64,000 bases of DNA from Carposina sasakii (taxonomy: Eukaryota; Arthropoda; Insecta; Lepidoptera; Carposinidae). The notes beneath the pieces were generated by a model, which made no database searches, was not told where the DNA came from, and worked only from the letters and a program-made list of their open reading frames with translations. Positions 1-11,528 of this stretch are shown piece by piece. Each line of letters starts with the position of its first letter. The stretch's first letter is position 1. The stretch covers positions 11,408,001 through 11,472,000 of the forward strand of contig CP053167.1 in NCBI GenBank assembly GCA_014607495.2, in the 5' to 3' direction. Made by a program: the position numbers and the translations under genes.

Positions 1-153
1 ACTATAAGTTTGATTTTTCTTGCAACTGACAGCCTATTTCCAGGCGAAGAATTTCGAGTACAGCTAGCAACGGAACCTGACCCCAAAATATCTGCCGGAC
101 AGAAACTTTTAATTGAACATAACATAATAATTCGAAACATTTCAAATAAATAG
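1..153 (+). CDS. possible 3' end of a host coding sequence (partial)
   Basis: The first reading frame is open from the window edge to a TAG at 151-153, giving about 50 codons. Their composition looks protein-like (for example the run FPGEEFRVQLATEPDPKISA) rather than like translated A+T-rich noise. A splice acceptor-like TATTTCCAG ends at about position 43, so the coding part may start there, in the phase that reads EEFRVQ. I do not recognise the family. An AATAAA overlaps the stop region. Fifty open codons can occur by chance, so this is only a candidate last exon; the rest of the gene would lie upstream of the window. Confidence 0.25.
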   Translation, partial: TISLIFLATDSLFPGEEFRVQLATEPDPKISAGQKLLIEHNIIIRNISNK

Positions 154-215
154 GATTCTCTTAGGGTTTAAGAATGTAACGGAAATGGTCTAAATCTCCA
201 CATGATGTATTCAGG

Positions 216-345
216 GTGTAACAAAAGGGGTATGTTAAGCGAAATGCTATGAAAATAGCCTACTACAAAGAATTATGCACAAAATTTGCGTCTTGATATG
301 TTTATTTTTACACTCTGTACAAGACTTTAATGATACTATGCATAT
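216..345. mobile_element. MITE family B, one-arm fragment
   Basis: The sequence from GGTGTAACAAAAGGGGTATG matches the left arm of the TA-flanked foldback MITE seen whole at 45660-45919 and 62438-62695. The right arm is missing, so this is a truncated, diverged copy. Confidence 0.6.
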
Positions 346-827
346 ATAGATTTAAATCAGATCAATTTTAAGCCAACAAAACGCTAACCACCATCAATAG
401 AATTGAAAACACAGAAACGTGCACGGCCGATTTAATTGCGTCCGCGATCGAAGCTAGAGCGCGTACCCTGGGAATTCTGTAAATTGAAAGATACCTATCA
501 AGTGTACCTATTTACCAGCACAGAGGGAAATACAGCGCACCAGGGTTTCTATCGGCAGTGCAGGAAAACTGCGCTCCTATAAATGCGAGTGTATTGGCAA
601 TAGCAAAATGCAGTTCAATCAGGAATTTCATTAGAGTTTTCAGTTATTGATTGTGGAGTATGAGTATCGTTGATTACATAACTGCGATTGTCCATAGGAC
701 CTCAGGGGATTGAAATATGATTTTCCCTAGCTTAGAAAAATACAAAAAGGTAGTTTGAGATAAATATGCTGTTCATCATAGATATTCAAAAAAAGGGTAC
801 CTCCTACATTCACTGTCACACATTTTT
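346..827. other. no recognisable feature
   Basis: Unique-looking, mostly A+T-rich sequence with a more GC-rich patch near 420-480. I see no gene or repeat. Confidence 0.5.
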
Positions 828-1031
828 AACGCCATAGGTCCTGGGTTCGAATCCCGGTAGGTGCAAACATTGATGTGATGAATATCGATGTTTGTTTTCG
901 AGTTATGGATGTTTATATACTTATCGATGTATTTATATACCGTTGCCTAGTACCCACGACACAAGACCTTAGGGATCTTAGTGTGGGATTAGGTCAATGT
1001 GTTGTGAAGTGTGTGAATGTGTGTGTGTGAA
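828..1031 (+). repeat. SINE family A (tRNA-derived), 5'-truncated
   Basis: The copy starts inside a tRNA-like head: GGTTCGAATCCCGG at about 843-856 is a pol III B-box. The body is shared with 23911-24520 and 27317-27548, including the block GTACCCACGACACAAGACC. It ends near a GT-rich stretch. The A-box half of the head is missing. It is tRNA-derived by sequence and not a functional tRNA. Confidence 0.75.
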
Positions 1032-1334
1032 TATGTTACTTACTTATGTTACTTTAACACATCTACATTCAGTTTAAATTCGCGTCTTTCGCGCGACATT
1101 GTAATTTTGTTATAAGCAATATTATATTTCACGTTAATCAATTAAGAGATCATTAAAAGTAGTTATGTACCTCTCATTCATAAATAGCTTGCGAAATATA
1201 CAAGTTATGCGGAACGGGTTTTCTTGAGGTCAGTGGGTACCTACCAAGTAAATACAACGCCGTAATAGCGGCAGGCAATGCGACAGTCTTTAACGAAAAA
1301 GTTTCAATCTTGAATTTGCTAGGCAAGCAACTTG
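1032..1334. other. no recognisable feature; 5' flank of tRNA-Ala
   Basis: A+T-rich sequence with nothing recognisable. The last 50 or so bases are the immediate upstream region of the tRNA-Ala gene and could influence pol III activity, but no motif is clear enough to call. Confidence 0.4.
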
Positions 1335-1407
1335 GGGGGCGTAGCTCAGATGGTAGAGCGCTCGCTTAGCATGCGAGAGGTATCGGGATCGATACCCGGC
1401 GCCTCCA
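1335..1407 (+). tRNA. tRNA-Ala (anticodon AGC), copy 1
   Basis: A 73-nt cloverleaf including the discriminator A. The acceptor stem GGGGGCG pairs with CGCCTCC with one G-U pair. The D-arm carries the A-box TAGCTCAGATGG. The anticodon stem CTCGC/GCGAG encloses loop TTAGCAT, so the anticodon is AGC (Ala). The T-arm is TCGGG/CCCGG with loop ATCGATA. It differs from the copy at 3996 at position 49 (T for C), which makes a U-G pair at the base of the T-stem. A TTTT run about 8 nt downstream can terminate pol III. From memory the sequence matches silkworm tRNA-Ala, with C at position 40 as in the constitutive rather than the silk-gland form. There is no intron. Confidence 0.93.
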
Positions 1408-1713
1408 ACCTTACGTTTTCAAATTATTAAGTCATGAGGAAGGGTACCTACAGCTAGATTAGCTCACTCATTACTACGAGAGACTGCATATATGCTGACA
1501 GATGAAAAGTGCGTGTCTCATTTGCACACTTCTGCCTAATCTTGCCTTTGGTACATGTATAATATACATATACATTGTATATGTCCAAGGCATATTTTAT
1601 TTATAACACGCCGTATTACAAAACGGCTAGGCATTTTGGATATTAAGGGTTCTGGAGGGATATAATATGGCTTCCAGCACTTTGTCTACTTAATTAATTA
1701 AGTTAGGTTATGT

Positions 1714-2322
1714 TCATCATCATCATCATTTACAGCCCTGAGAAGTCCACTGTTGGACATAGGCCTTCCCCAACAACCTCCACTCCGACCGGTCGGAAGC
1801 AGCCTGCATCCAACCGACGCCCGCGACCTTGGCCAGGTCATCCGTCCACCTAGCGGGTGGCCTTCCACGCTGCGCTTGCCGATACGTGGTATCCACTCTA
1901 GAACTTTCCGACTCCATCGGCCATCAGTTCTTCGAACTATGTGCCCTGCCCATTGCCACTTCAGCTTGCTGGACCGTTGAGCTATGTCCGTGATCTTTGT
2001 ACGTCTGCGGATCTCCTCATTTCTGATTCGATCACGCAGAGATCCCAAGCATAGCTCTCTCCATCGCTCGCTGTGCGATCCTGAGCTTTTTTATGAGACA
2101 CATAGTTAGAGACCACGTCTCGGCACCGTAGGTCATCACCGGCAGAACGCACTGGTTGAATACCTTCGTCTTTAAGGACTGGGGTATCTTGGACATAAAT
2201 AAGCTTCGTAGTTTTCCGAACGCTGCCCAGCCGAGTTGGATTCGCCGAGTTACCTCCTTCTCAAAGTTGGACTTACCTAGTTTGACCGTCTGTCCCAGGT
2301 AAACATACTCGTCAAGTTAACA
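1714..2322 (-). pseudogene. LINE (RTE-like) reverse transcriptase C-terminus, decayed
   Basis: Read on the minus strand, this encodes the C-terminal part of a LINE endonuclease/reverse transcriptase. Recognisable pieces in order are a YLGQTV segment, QCVLPVMTYGAETW, SLRDRIRNEEIRRRT and KLKWQWAGHIVRRTDGRW, then a GRP..RWTDDL-type end. The last part switches frame: one frame runs to about 1698 and another from about 1917 to 1726, so a frameshift is present. The 3' end carries the (GAT)n-type tail seen here as CATCATCATCATCAT at 1716-1730. The endonuclease and RT catalytic domains are absent, so this is a 5'-truncated, non-functional copy. Assignment to the RTE clade rests on the tail and on memory of lepidopteran relatives. 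Confidence 0.8.
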
Positions 2323-2427
2323 TTAGGTTATGTTAGAACTGTTAAAATAACATGCTAGAAGGAATGTTTTATTTCATATAATTGAAAATACTAAGCCGTT
2401 TTGTAATATGGGGAGTACCTAATACAT

Positions 2428-2497
2428 CATTCTGAGAAGTCCACTACTGGACATAGACCTGCCCCAACAACCTCCATTCCGACCGGTCGGAAGCGTA
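2428..2497 (-). repeat. LINE (RTE-like) 3'-end scrap
   Basis: The phrase GAGAAGTCCACTACTGGACA followed by CCCCAACAACCTCCATTCCGA repeats the extreme 3' end of the LINE at 1714-2322 on the same strand. Only about 70 bp remain. Confidence 0.65.
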
Positions 2498-2759
2498 GGA
2501 GTAATACATACCTTCGACTTATACGTATAGGTATATGAGGTAAATCCTCTAGATATTTGATCATAAAACTTACTACACCGTTTAATACTATTGTAAGTAA
2601 CACCGTTTTCAAGAACATCAACAAGGCTGGTGTTTTGAGTATAGATAGTATCGATATACGAATACCGAAATATCCGGGGGAGAATATAACTACTTTTATC
2701 CGAGCTTCAAGATATAGGTACATTAGGTTAAATTTTATGTTTTACTTTTCATTATCCTA

Positions 2760-2959
2760 CTTATATTATAAATGCGAAAGTTTGTAAGTATGGATGGATG
2801 GATGTTTGTTTTTAATAAAATTAAAGGAGCGATTTTAATAAAATTTGGTATGGAGTTAGCTGACACCCTGGATTAACACATAGGCTTTTTATCCCGGATA
2901 ATTTCGACATTTTGTTTTTTCTGCAGTCCATGCGGACGAAGTCGCGGGCGTCCACTAGT
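2760..2959. mobile_element. helitron-like repeat H, fragment
   Basis: It begins near ATAAATGCGAAAGTTTG and ends TTTTATCCCGGATAATTTCG...GTCGCGGGCGTCCACTAGT. The 3' block is shared with 8045-8360, 46555-46807 and 50799-51013 and, inverted, with 13681-14025. The CTAGT end and lack of inverted repeats suggest a non-autonomous helitron; no coding capacity. Confidence 0.6.
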
Positions 2960-3319
2960 TATAATATATTATAAGTATGTCGAAGAGTTCTTATAGCTAC
3001 ATTTGAACTCAAGTTAAAACATATATTTAAAATTCCTTTTATGTAAACTAAAAGGGAAGGCGTGCCTTTGTAGAATCTTTCTTTGTACGTTTCGAATATG
3101 AGCATAATATTTCTTACTGGTTTTATTCCAAATAAGTACATAAATCTTTTATGTATCATTTACGAGTATCTCATAGAAGACTAGCTACATATTAATCTCA
3201 TTTATTTTCATATTTCGGACTACCTCGTGAAATACCTACAAGATAAGGTAAGGCTTCTTAGAAAAAAAATATTGTGTATTTCTAGGAAATAAAAGTAGTC
3301 TTACTTACTTTGATTTATA

Positions 3320-3693
3320 CAGGATGTTTTTTTGTGGCCACCTTTAACGAAGGGTACGTATTCTATACATGAAATAAAGTAAGTTTATGCCAAAAAAAAT
3401 GCTGGGAATATTTTTTTTTTTTTTATTTAAATTCCTTGATCGTGCGAAATTTATAGTGTCTAGTGTTTATGTTAGTTTTTTTATAGACAGATATTAATTA
3501 TTTTTCGTGAAAAAATCCTGCTACGCGCGTCTATGTGCATTTATGCAGAAAAACGCAGTCTATTTACTCAACTTTGGACCCTAATATTTTGGAAACCAGA
3601 CACTTCCCAGGTATGCTTCCATGGAGAAAAATGATCGTGATGATGAGGAGATTCCGTAGTTTTCGGAAACGTTGACGACCAAAAATCATCCTG
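3320..3693. mobile_element. MITE family A, complete copy with TA duplication
   Basis: Ends are CAGGATGTTTTTTTG and, inverted, CAGGATGATTTTTGG, each bordered by TA (3318-3319 and 3694-3695). An inverted copy is at 24015-24397, matching nearly throughout apart from poly(A/T) length. There is no coding capacity. The TA target and CAGG-G/A-TG ends suggest a Tc1/mariner-type non-autonomous element, though the superfamily is inferred from ends only. Confidence 0.75.
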
Positions 3694-3995
3694 TATAGTT
3701 TGAAAATATTAATATAAGTAACATATAAAGTATTATTTTAAAATCATATTTAGGTAAAGATCGAAGACAATATCAAAACTGGCGTAAGTTTGGACTAATC
3801 CAAATATAGCAAAAATTTGACCGATACTCTATTTTTTACAATAATAACGTTGTTTCAACTGAGTCCACAAAATTGCATAAGTGAAAGGAGGCACGTGCGG
3901 CGCCGACCTGCGTACGCGCACTGTTATACTTGCTTTGCGTAATAAGTAGTGTTTGTAGGTTCTTGATATCGTGACTTTTGTTCATTCCACCATCA

Positions 3996-4068
3996 GGGGG
4001 CGTAGCTCAGATGGTAGAGCGCTCGCTTAGCATGCGAGAGGTACCGGGATCGATACCCGGCGCCTCCA
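3996..4068 (+). tRNA. tRNA-Ala (anticodon AGC), copy 2
   Basis: A canonical 73-nt cloverleaf: acceptor GGGGGCG/CGCCTCC, anticodon loop TTAGCAT (AGC), T-stem CCGGG/CCCGG fully paired, discriminator A. It equals copy 1 except for C at position 49. Position 40 is C, as in the constitutive silkworm tRNA-Ala as I remember it. A run of seven T begins two bases after the discriminator, an excellent pol III terminator. It is 2.6 kb from copy 1 on the same strand, so this is a small tRNA-Ala cluster. Confidence 0.95.
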
Positions 4069-4756
4069 ATTTTTTTGTTTCAGTTTTGCTAACTATGTAG
4101 AACAAAAAGCATGTAAAAGAGTAATACCAACTATGTGCACAGTCAAAACTACTAGGCACACGAAGCTGAATTTTAAAGTATCCTATTTCTATTATTTAAA
4201 TTAAAGCAATCAAATCCAGCTCGACACGTTATACCTACAACACTAGGTAATTGTTAATGCATATTCACCGAGTAACAAATTGCAGAGCCATTCCGTATTC
4301 CCTCTGTGTACACTTAAATTCGCAGTATTGCGATTCCCTTAGGTAAACGTCTCGGCGTCATAGAGTAACTGAAATAAATCCAATATTTCGTAGCCGAGAC
4401 GCTGTACAAACGCTGCCGGCGCTTCATGTACTCAGTTATTCTACACTGTAATGTAAACACGTTTCGACACAATTCTGTACTTATGTTTCTTTTAAATAAT
4501 ACATCAATAGGAGTCGCTAGAAACTGTATTTTAAGAGTTGGAGCGCGTTTTCACGAACGCCTGACATACGGAATGGTTTGTCATCGCCATCCGAGTTACG
4601 AGACACTCCGTCATCAAAAGGCGTGTAGTGCTGGGCGGGTGGTGTGGCATAATCTTCCGCCTGGTGAAAAATGGATGTATAAATTGCACACTTCTGCCCA
4701 ACCTCTTTTAGGAATTGATGAGCGTGACTACATATGTACGAGTATGTATCTAATAT

Positions 4757-5640
4757 AATACATACATACATAACCTCACGACTATATCCCATAGAGGTAG
4801 ACAGAGACTACAGATCTCCATTTAATACGTTCCAAACACTTTTTTCGCCTCATCCACATTCATTAAATTCTTCATACATGTTCGCCGGTTTCGGGTGCTC
4901 TTGACTAGCCCTTTTTTTAGCACATCCCTAATTTGGTCTATGTAGGTTCGTCTAGGGCGACCTCTCCCAGCGACTTCTGCCATATATATCTCTTTCGTTA
5001 ATCGTCTTCCATCCATCCTTTCCACATGTCCAAACCATCGAAGCATACCTTTCTCTATCCTTGTCACTACGTCCTCTTTCACACCGCATAATTCTCTTAT
5101 CACACTATTTCTCACTCTATTTCGCAAAGTCACGCCACTCATACTTCGTAACGATCGCATCTCAACAGCATTTATTCTACTTTCATGTTTCTTTTCCCTC
5201 ACCCAAGATTCGCTGCCATACATCAGTGTAGGCGTGAGCATCGCTCTGTGAACAGCCAGACGAGCCTTTTTAGAGATTTTCTGGCTGCTTACAAAAGAAT
5301 GCAATGCCCCATTCACCTGATTTCCCGCTTTTACTGTCTTCTCTATATCACTTTCACAGTTGCCATCTCTTCTAAACATACTTCCCAGATATACAAATTC
5401 TTTCACCTGTTCCACTCTCTCATTTCCAATTATTATTTTACATTCGGTCATTGTTTCATCCCTTTCAATCATCATCACTTTCGTTTTACTAACATTTATT
5501 TTCATTCCTTTCTTTCGAAACGAATCATCCATAATTGTTACCATCGTTTACAGCTCACACTCCGATGATGCAAGGATTACTTGGTCATCGACATTTGATT
5601 AGTAACTCATCCACTTGTAATCCACATTCACTTTCTTTCA
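4757..5640 (-). pseudogene. LINE reverse transcriptase C-terminal half with 3' UTR, decayed
   Basis: On the minus strand 5544-4822 is open for 240 codons. It contains VSKTKVM, VKEFVYLGSMF, MLTPTLMYGSESW, a CGVKEDVVTRIEKGMLRWFGH block and GRGRPRRT, which form the region after the RT catalytic core in non-LTR retrotransposons. Upstream, a VDDQVILAS catalytic-box remnant (about 5600-5570) lies in the same frame but is cut off by an in-frame TAA just before the 240-codon stretch. Part of the segment before the catalytic box is deleted. Downstream is a 3' UTR ending in a TATG-rich tail at about 4757-4775. The endonuclease and RT N-terminus are missing. The clade is not certain to me. Non-functional. 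Confidence 0.82.
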
Positions 5641-5689
5641 AATCATTCAGACAACTATCTGGCTATGGGATGTGTCCTTCATGAGCAGG

Positions 5690-5850
5690 CAGTTGTGGCT
5701 ACCCGACTTCGGGAACGCCGCTGTATGGATACGTATGTAAAATGCCATCAAACGCATCGGAGTAGAGATATGACGTTCCTACTGCACACTTAATTTGAAG
5801 ATCACGTTTAGCATAGCAGGGTCAGCAGATGTATAAGATTTTTAACAGGT
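5690..5850. repeat. repeat family R, two scrambled pieces
   Basis: 5695-5745 reads GGCTACCCGACTTCGGGAAC, the minus-strand form of the family R start. 5802-5850 reads ATCACGTTTAGCATAGCAGG, the plus-strand middle. The two parts are in opposite orientation, so the copy is rearranged. Fuller copies are at 45932 and 58695. Confidence 0.5.
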
Positions 5851-5917
5851 TTCAAGGTGATGAGCACCTAACTGGCCCTCAAAATCTTAACAAATGCCCA
5901 ATTCACTCACTAATATA

Positions 5918-5998
5918 CATACATACATAATAATCACGCCTCTTTCCCGGAGGGGTAGGCAGAGATCACGGATCTCCATTTGCTACGATCCTGACACA
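5918..5998 (-). repeat. LINE 3'-UTR scrap
   Basis: ATACATACATAATAATCACG followed by CCTCTTTCCCGGAGGGGTAGG matches the 3' UTR and tail of the LINE at 4757-5640 (compare 4760-4830). No coding sequence. Confidence 0.65.
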
Positions 5999-8044
5999 CT
6001 CACTAATATTATTCATAATATTATGAGAGCTAATAACGCCGAGTGGTCATCCATCAAATCCACCATATGCATATAAAGTCTCTAGCCAGGCTCAAGTAAC
6101 TTTTAGAGCTGTTCACCGCTAAAACTTCTGAGGGAGTTTCGAGGCTGAGGGCCCGTGGGACCTCCTCGTACTTCACAGGTTGCGTAAAAAGGAGCGGAAC
6201 CACAATAGACCGCGAAAATTAGTACTCCGCAAGTACATGATAATTAGAATTTTTTGATTAATGATAACCGTCAAGTTGTGATATTTCTTTGAGAAATGTA
6301 ACGTAAAGGCGCTATAGAGTACCTAATGTTAAATGTTTGAACTTTTATGCAGTTAACTTGTAATAAATGGAACTTTATGTACATACACGTAGAAACCGAA
6401 ACGAATATCAAATACAGGTTACTGAGGATCGCACAACGGTTAATTTTACCTTCGCCGGTACATGTAGCATTATTTTAGACTCACAAAAGCATGTACACTG
6501 AAGCTTCATTTGTTTACGTGGGGACTTAAAAGAGAATCGAGCACCAGTACACCCACGCTGTTCAAAGCAGCGCATTTTTAAGACCTTCTCGATTATACAG
6601 CATCAAAGGCGGACCTTACGCCGCAGGCATTTGCCAACTTCGTCTCAGTTTTGGTCGAAGGGACCCTTGTCCCTGTGCGCCACACTTTTTTTATAATCCG
6701 TCACTGTCCGCAAAACAATTTGTAGACAGTCTAAAGGAAAATCCCCGAGTATAATGCCGTTTTAAAGATGGCTTTACCACCCCTAAAGTTATAATAGATG
6801 TGACGATAAAAGTTTGTTTTGTTTTCATAGATTTTTAACGAGATTTTTGATGCTAAGGCATTTTATTAATTTACGCGTTTCGCAATTGAGATGCACAGAG
6901 AAAAGCTCGCAACAATTTCTAAAGTTATTTTTACTAATTAAGAGAGCTCAGCAATGTTTTTGCAACCAATTCCCCTGCCTGAGACAATTACTTGTTCAAG
7001 CTAATACGACATACCTACATTACTCGTATGTAAAGAATATACGACCTTACTCCTTGGAAAAACAAAAGTCGAGTTCGGTTCCCTTGGGGGCTTTCGGCTC
7101 CCGAATTGAATTTCGTCGCAGAAACTAATTTTAATGGGACAAGAATGCCCAAGGCGCGCATTTCGGAGGTTACATTTGAGAATCTTTGGTCGTTCTTTCT
7201 TACACATATTTTCATATTCGCTTATTGATGGTTCTTTTGGGAGCGAGTGAGTACGATAAGGGTTAGTAAAAAAGGTTATAAGGAAGATTAATGTGATAGA
7301 AGGTACTTTTAATATTTTTGGTAATATTAAGAGCAGTTGCTTACGGGGTTCGGATTGTATCTATGAAATTCATACCAAAGTATAGCAGGTAGGTATTTGT
7401 GGAGGAGCAAAGATAGACGAGGTTATACTCTGAATCTGAGATCTATGTAAATCTATTAAAATAACTTAATACAATAGATTCACTAACGGCTGTGTGACTA
7501 ACTAACTAACGGTGTACGTACAGACCAAAAATTAAAACCTCCGAAATAAAAAGCAGAAGTTAGAAATCAAACAATTGAATTTCATGATTAGATGCTACGA
7601 ATTGCACAAAACTATCTAGCTACCAACTAGGTATGTACGTAGAGCAAACAAGTAAACAAAGTAAGTAACAAGCGGCCACGTCAAGAGGTACCAGAGCCTC
7701 AGACGCGACAAAGAGAACAAAGTAGACACCACGCTACGCCCACTTCACAGTCCTTGCACTACTCAGCGATGCTGCGAGCCGCGTCATAACTTGTTATTTT
7801 TTCATTTGCAGAAAGGAAATTATTCACAATAACAAAGCGTTGTTTGTTATTAATTAATTTCGTACATAATTATTTTGTCTTCCTGTCTATTTGGTATACT
7901 CGTATTTGCGGCAATCACCTAATGCTAAAATCATAGCATCAATTAGATAATTGAAAATATAAACTGTGGGTAGGTACATACTATTACTTATATGTGTACC
8001 TATTATGTAGTACTTATCTATACATCTTCTCCTAAATATACCTA
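5999..8044. other. no recognisable feature (2 kb)
   Basis: A+T-rich sequence without a gene or a repeat I can match elsewhere in the window. Short open frames here have no protein-like signature. Confidence 0.4.
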
Positions 8045-8360
8045 TACATATAATAAAAATGTTACGGATCGCGTCTGGTCTGTACATGGAAGATATATGA
8101 GAAAAAATATATGAGACCTTTATCAACGCAATAGTACCCAAAACAATGATTTTTGGAATTTTGTCTGTTTGTGCGTTTGTGCACGTTAATCTCAGAAACA
8201 GCTGAGCCGATTTCGATGCAGTTTTCAGGAATATATTGTGACAGGTCCCACTTAACATATAGACTACTTTTTATACCGGGAAAATGTTTTTATCCCGGAT
8301 AATTTCGACATTTTGTTTTTTCCGTAGTTTACGCGGACGGAGTCGCGGGCGTCCACTAGT
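8045..8360. mobile_element. helitron-like repeat H, long copy
   Basis: It runs from ACATATAATAAAAATGTTACG to GGCGTCCACTAGT. It aligns over its length with 13681-14025 (opposite orientation) and in part with 46555-46807 and 50799-51013. No coding capacity and no terminal inverted repeats; the CTAGT 3' end fits a non-autonomous helitron. Confidence 0.65.
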
Positions 8361-8520
8361 ACGAAATAAAAGTTTTATTTTATTCATAATGTATAATATT
8401 ACATGTTCATATACATACACTCGACTTTCTCATGATCATGAAGAAGACTGTTTATGTCTCATGAAAAAAATAATAATAATAATAAAGATATTATCGTGCC
8501 AATTGACCCCTTACTAAAAT

Positions 8521-8623
8521 AATATTATTTTAGTAGGCGTTTCGCCCGAATGTATTGTAAACTACATTATACTAGTACATAGATTACAATACATTCGGGC
8601 GAAACGCATACTAAAATAACATT
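8521..8623. repeat. inverted repeat, 40-bp arms with 23-bp loop
   Basis: Arms 8521-8560 and 8584-8623 are complementary at 38 of 40 positions, centred on GGCGTTTCGCCCGAATGTAT. The structure is probably a small foldback MITE; I see no second copy in the window. Confidence 0.8.
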
Positions 8624-10757
8624 ATTACATAGCAGGAACAGATGTACTCGTAAGATCAGTGATAAGTTACTAGCACATGAAAGAGAAAACAACCAACTCT
8701 TGTGACTTCTATTTTCACTTTGACGCGTCGCGACCCCCTAAATATACATAAATTATATAAAAATACATTTTCTTGACCAGCCCATTTCCTAAACAGTACC
8801 TCTATGTGTAGTAGGGTGCGTTCCTTTGGATGATGGCGCTAGATACTATAATATGCACGGCTACGTACTATCTATCAGTGTTACTGCATACAAAAAAGTT
8901 TAGTTCCGATATCAGGTACATATAGAAGGTATTTAATGAAACGGACTATAATTTCGTTGTCAGTCCGTGTTGAGCTAATAAATTAATTCAGTACCAAGAT
9001 GTTAGCAATAGCCTTATTAGGTTTTACTAGAGAACGAAGAAATACCGCCCTCTAGTGCCAATATGAGGAAATTTCTGAAATTAATATTCAACCCCGTGCG
9101 GGCGATTCAAAAGGTTCGAAGTTCGCAGAAGAAAAGTTTGCAAAGAACTGATAAAAGCCTTCGCCCGTAAAACGCCATCTATGCTAAACTGTATGAACTC
9201 GCAGTCAAGCTTAAACCCTAACCGAGCTTTCTCTCTCAAAAGCTCTCAATGGAGGACGGCATTCTCTCCAAAGAGGCGAGCGTATACCAGTGGTTATAGT
9301 ACTTCAAGAGCTTTCTAATAGATGGCGCTAATAACAACAAAAATTAACAAGGAGTTAAAGCACGAAATTTTTCAAAAATTATGATTGTTACCGCAATGCA
9401 ATTTTCTGATTGTTTCCAGTATTCATGTAGCTTACCTGCAACAATAATAAAAAAATATATAAATGCAGCCTTTAAAAATCTAAAATTTTGATATTAAATA
9501 TGATAATTATGGCATGTTTGAGGTTTTGTGAGTGAATGTGATGCATGATTGTCCTTGAATAAGTTTTTCTTTCTCATTTTTTTTATTGGGTATGTAGTTG
9601 ATTAATTTTATTGTGACATATTGTATTGTAAGTATTAAATACAAATTTTGTATTACCATGACATTGAATGCATAACTTGATTGATTTTTTCGATTATTTT
9701 ATAAATTATTAATAATGTGACCTATATATTAGTAAGTGGCTACTTCAACGTTCTAATAATAAATAAACAAATAATTATTATTTTGTATGCCTATAATGGA
9801 GGGAGAGAAGTTTCTGCACTAATTAATTACGTGTATAAATCGTGTAAAAAATTATCCACCACCACTAACTAACCTAAAGCAAGATATTTCCTACCCATGC
9901 TAATGAATGACCAACAAACAAACAGCAGTTTCTTCTATTTTATTTGGGCAGATAAAGTTAAAATAGATTTATTCTATTCAAAATTACGTTACAATTAGGT
10001 ACCTAATTAAACTAAGATTGACGTTTAAGTTTATATGACATTTTTTTAGGACATTCAATAGTTTCAAATAGGCTGGTTTTATAATATTTATATTATGTCA
10101 ACGTAATGAATGGTTTCCTTCACCCAGAATTAACTAGCTTAGTTAAGTATTGAGCCGTTAAAAAATCTTTATTCACAGCGTAAAAGTCTACTTTACATTT
10201 TCAAACGCAAACTTTATATTCTAATTTTAGCCGTAAGTACGTACAAAAGGTCCTCTGCCAAGCTGAGCGGAGTCTGATATTGTACGGCGACGCGGGAAAT
10301 TTAACCTAATTCAAAGCTAACTAGAATACAAACTGCCTATCAATGCAGACTACTGGCTCTTAAAAAGGTTTTCTTGCCTCCTTAGTCACATTTTACGTCT
10401 TACTGGGAGTTTACGGTACCAGTATTTGCTGACCGGTAAAGAGGGCGCCACTTTCCAAGCTTACACGTCAATTTTCGCAAGTTATCATTGGTTGCTTTTA
10501 GTTTTCATTTCAGCCGTTGTCAATTTGTACGAAATCGTATGAAATCCAGGGGCTATTAGTTTGTTTTGTATTGATTGGTAACTGATTAAAAATGACATCT
10601 GCCAGCCAAATGTATTTAATATGTGTAAAAATAAGCCAATGTCTTGCTTAAACAATGTTTAAATTATTTTGTAATAACATGGGAAGAGTTTGAAGTGGGA
10701 ATTGGTATTATGCTTGGACTAAAGTAACATATAGTTAAGCTACACTCAATGATAAAC
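8624..10757. other. no recognisable feature (2.1 kb)
   Basis: Mostly A+T-rich sequence. A somewhat GC-richer part (9050-9330) has no credible long reading frame. No match to other repeats in the window. Confidence 0.4.
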
Positions 10758-10980
10758 TTACAAGTAGCGACCGCCCAAGACTTCGTCCGCGTAAAGGGGA
10801 ATTTCATATCAGCATTGCACCCGTGCAAAGCCGGGGCGGGTCGCTAGTTAAACATATAAACCTTCTTCTTGAATCACTCTATCTATTTAAAAAAAACGCA
10901 TCAAAATCCGTTGCATAGTTTTAAGGAACAGACAGATAGCAGGAAGCGACTTTGTTTTATAATAATAATATAGTGAAGCC
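10758..10980 (+). mobile_element. helitron-like (Lep1-type) fragment
   Basis: It contains GTAGCGACCGCCCAAGACTTCGTCCGCG and, facing it, GCCGGGGCGGGTCGCTAGT at 10829-10848, then ACGCATCAAAATCCGTTGCA. These phrases recur at 14840-14976, 15150-15320 and 51141-51670. It is one of the common lepidopteran non-autonomous helitron types as I know them. Degenerate. Confidence 0.55.
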
Positions 10981-11528
10981 TCTACTTATATGTTGATAAG
11001 CAAGTTTTTCAAAGCATCTTCGGCCTTTCATATTTCTGAAAGAGAAACTTAGAGAGAACTTAAGAGATCATGGTCAACAAGGCATTCTTTTGTTCCTCAA
11101 TGGATATTACAAGTAGGTAGCGGTCACCAAAGGGTCGCAGGGCATCCGTGACGTCATAAAACATGGCGGTCTAACTAGAAACCTTTCCATAAAATTAGGA
11201 TAGATATAATATCAATTTTAAATTTACACATACATTTCTAAGCCTCAGCAGTAATTTGCGTCAATTGAATGCACTTACAATAATCATTACCAAATCAACC
11301 AATAACATTTCTCAAATATAGCGCGATACAAACAAACAGCCAATAACCGGCCGCGGTTCATCTGCGGAGATTTCTGGAGTAATTCCCGCAAAAAAAGTAA
11401 ATCACTCGCGTTTGTGTAAGAAGGAGATCTTTAGGACATAATAACGTACTTTCCACAGTGCGTGGTCCAAGTTATGAGCTGAGCAAGTGGATACATCTGT
11501 CTTGAATTCCATATGACTGTCATATTTA

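Noticed and set aside
1753..1980. 75-codon plus-strand frame
   Set aside because: Antisense of the LINE reverse transcriptase remnant.
5185..5602. plus-strand frames of 80 and 127 codons
   Set aside because: Antisense of the LINE at 4757-5640.
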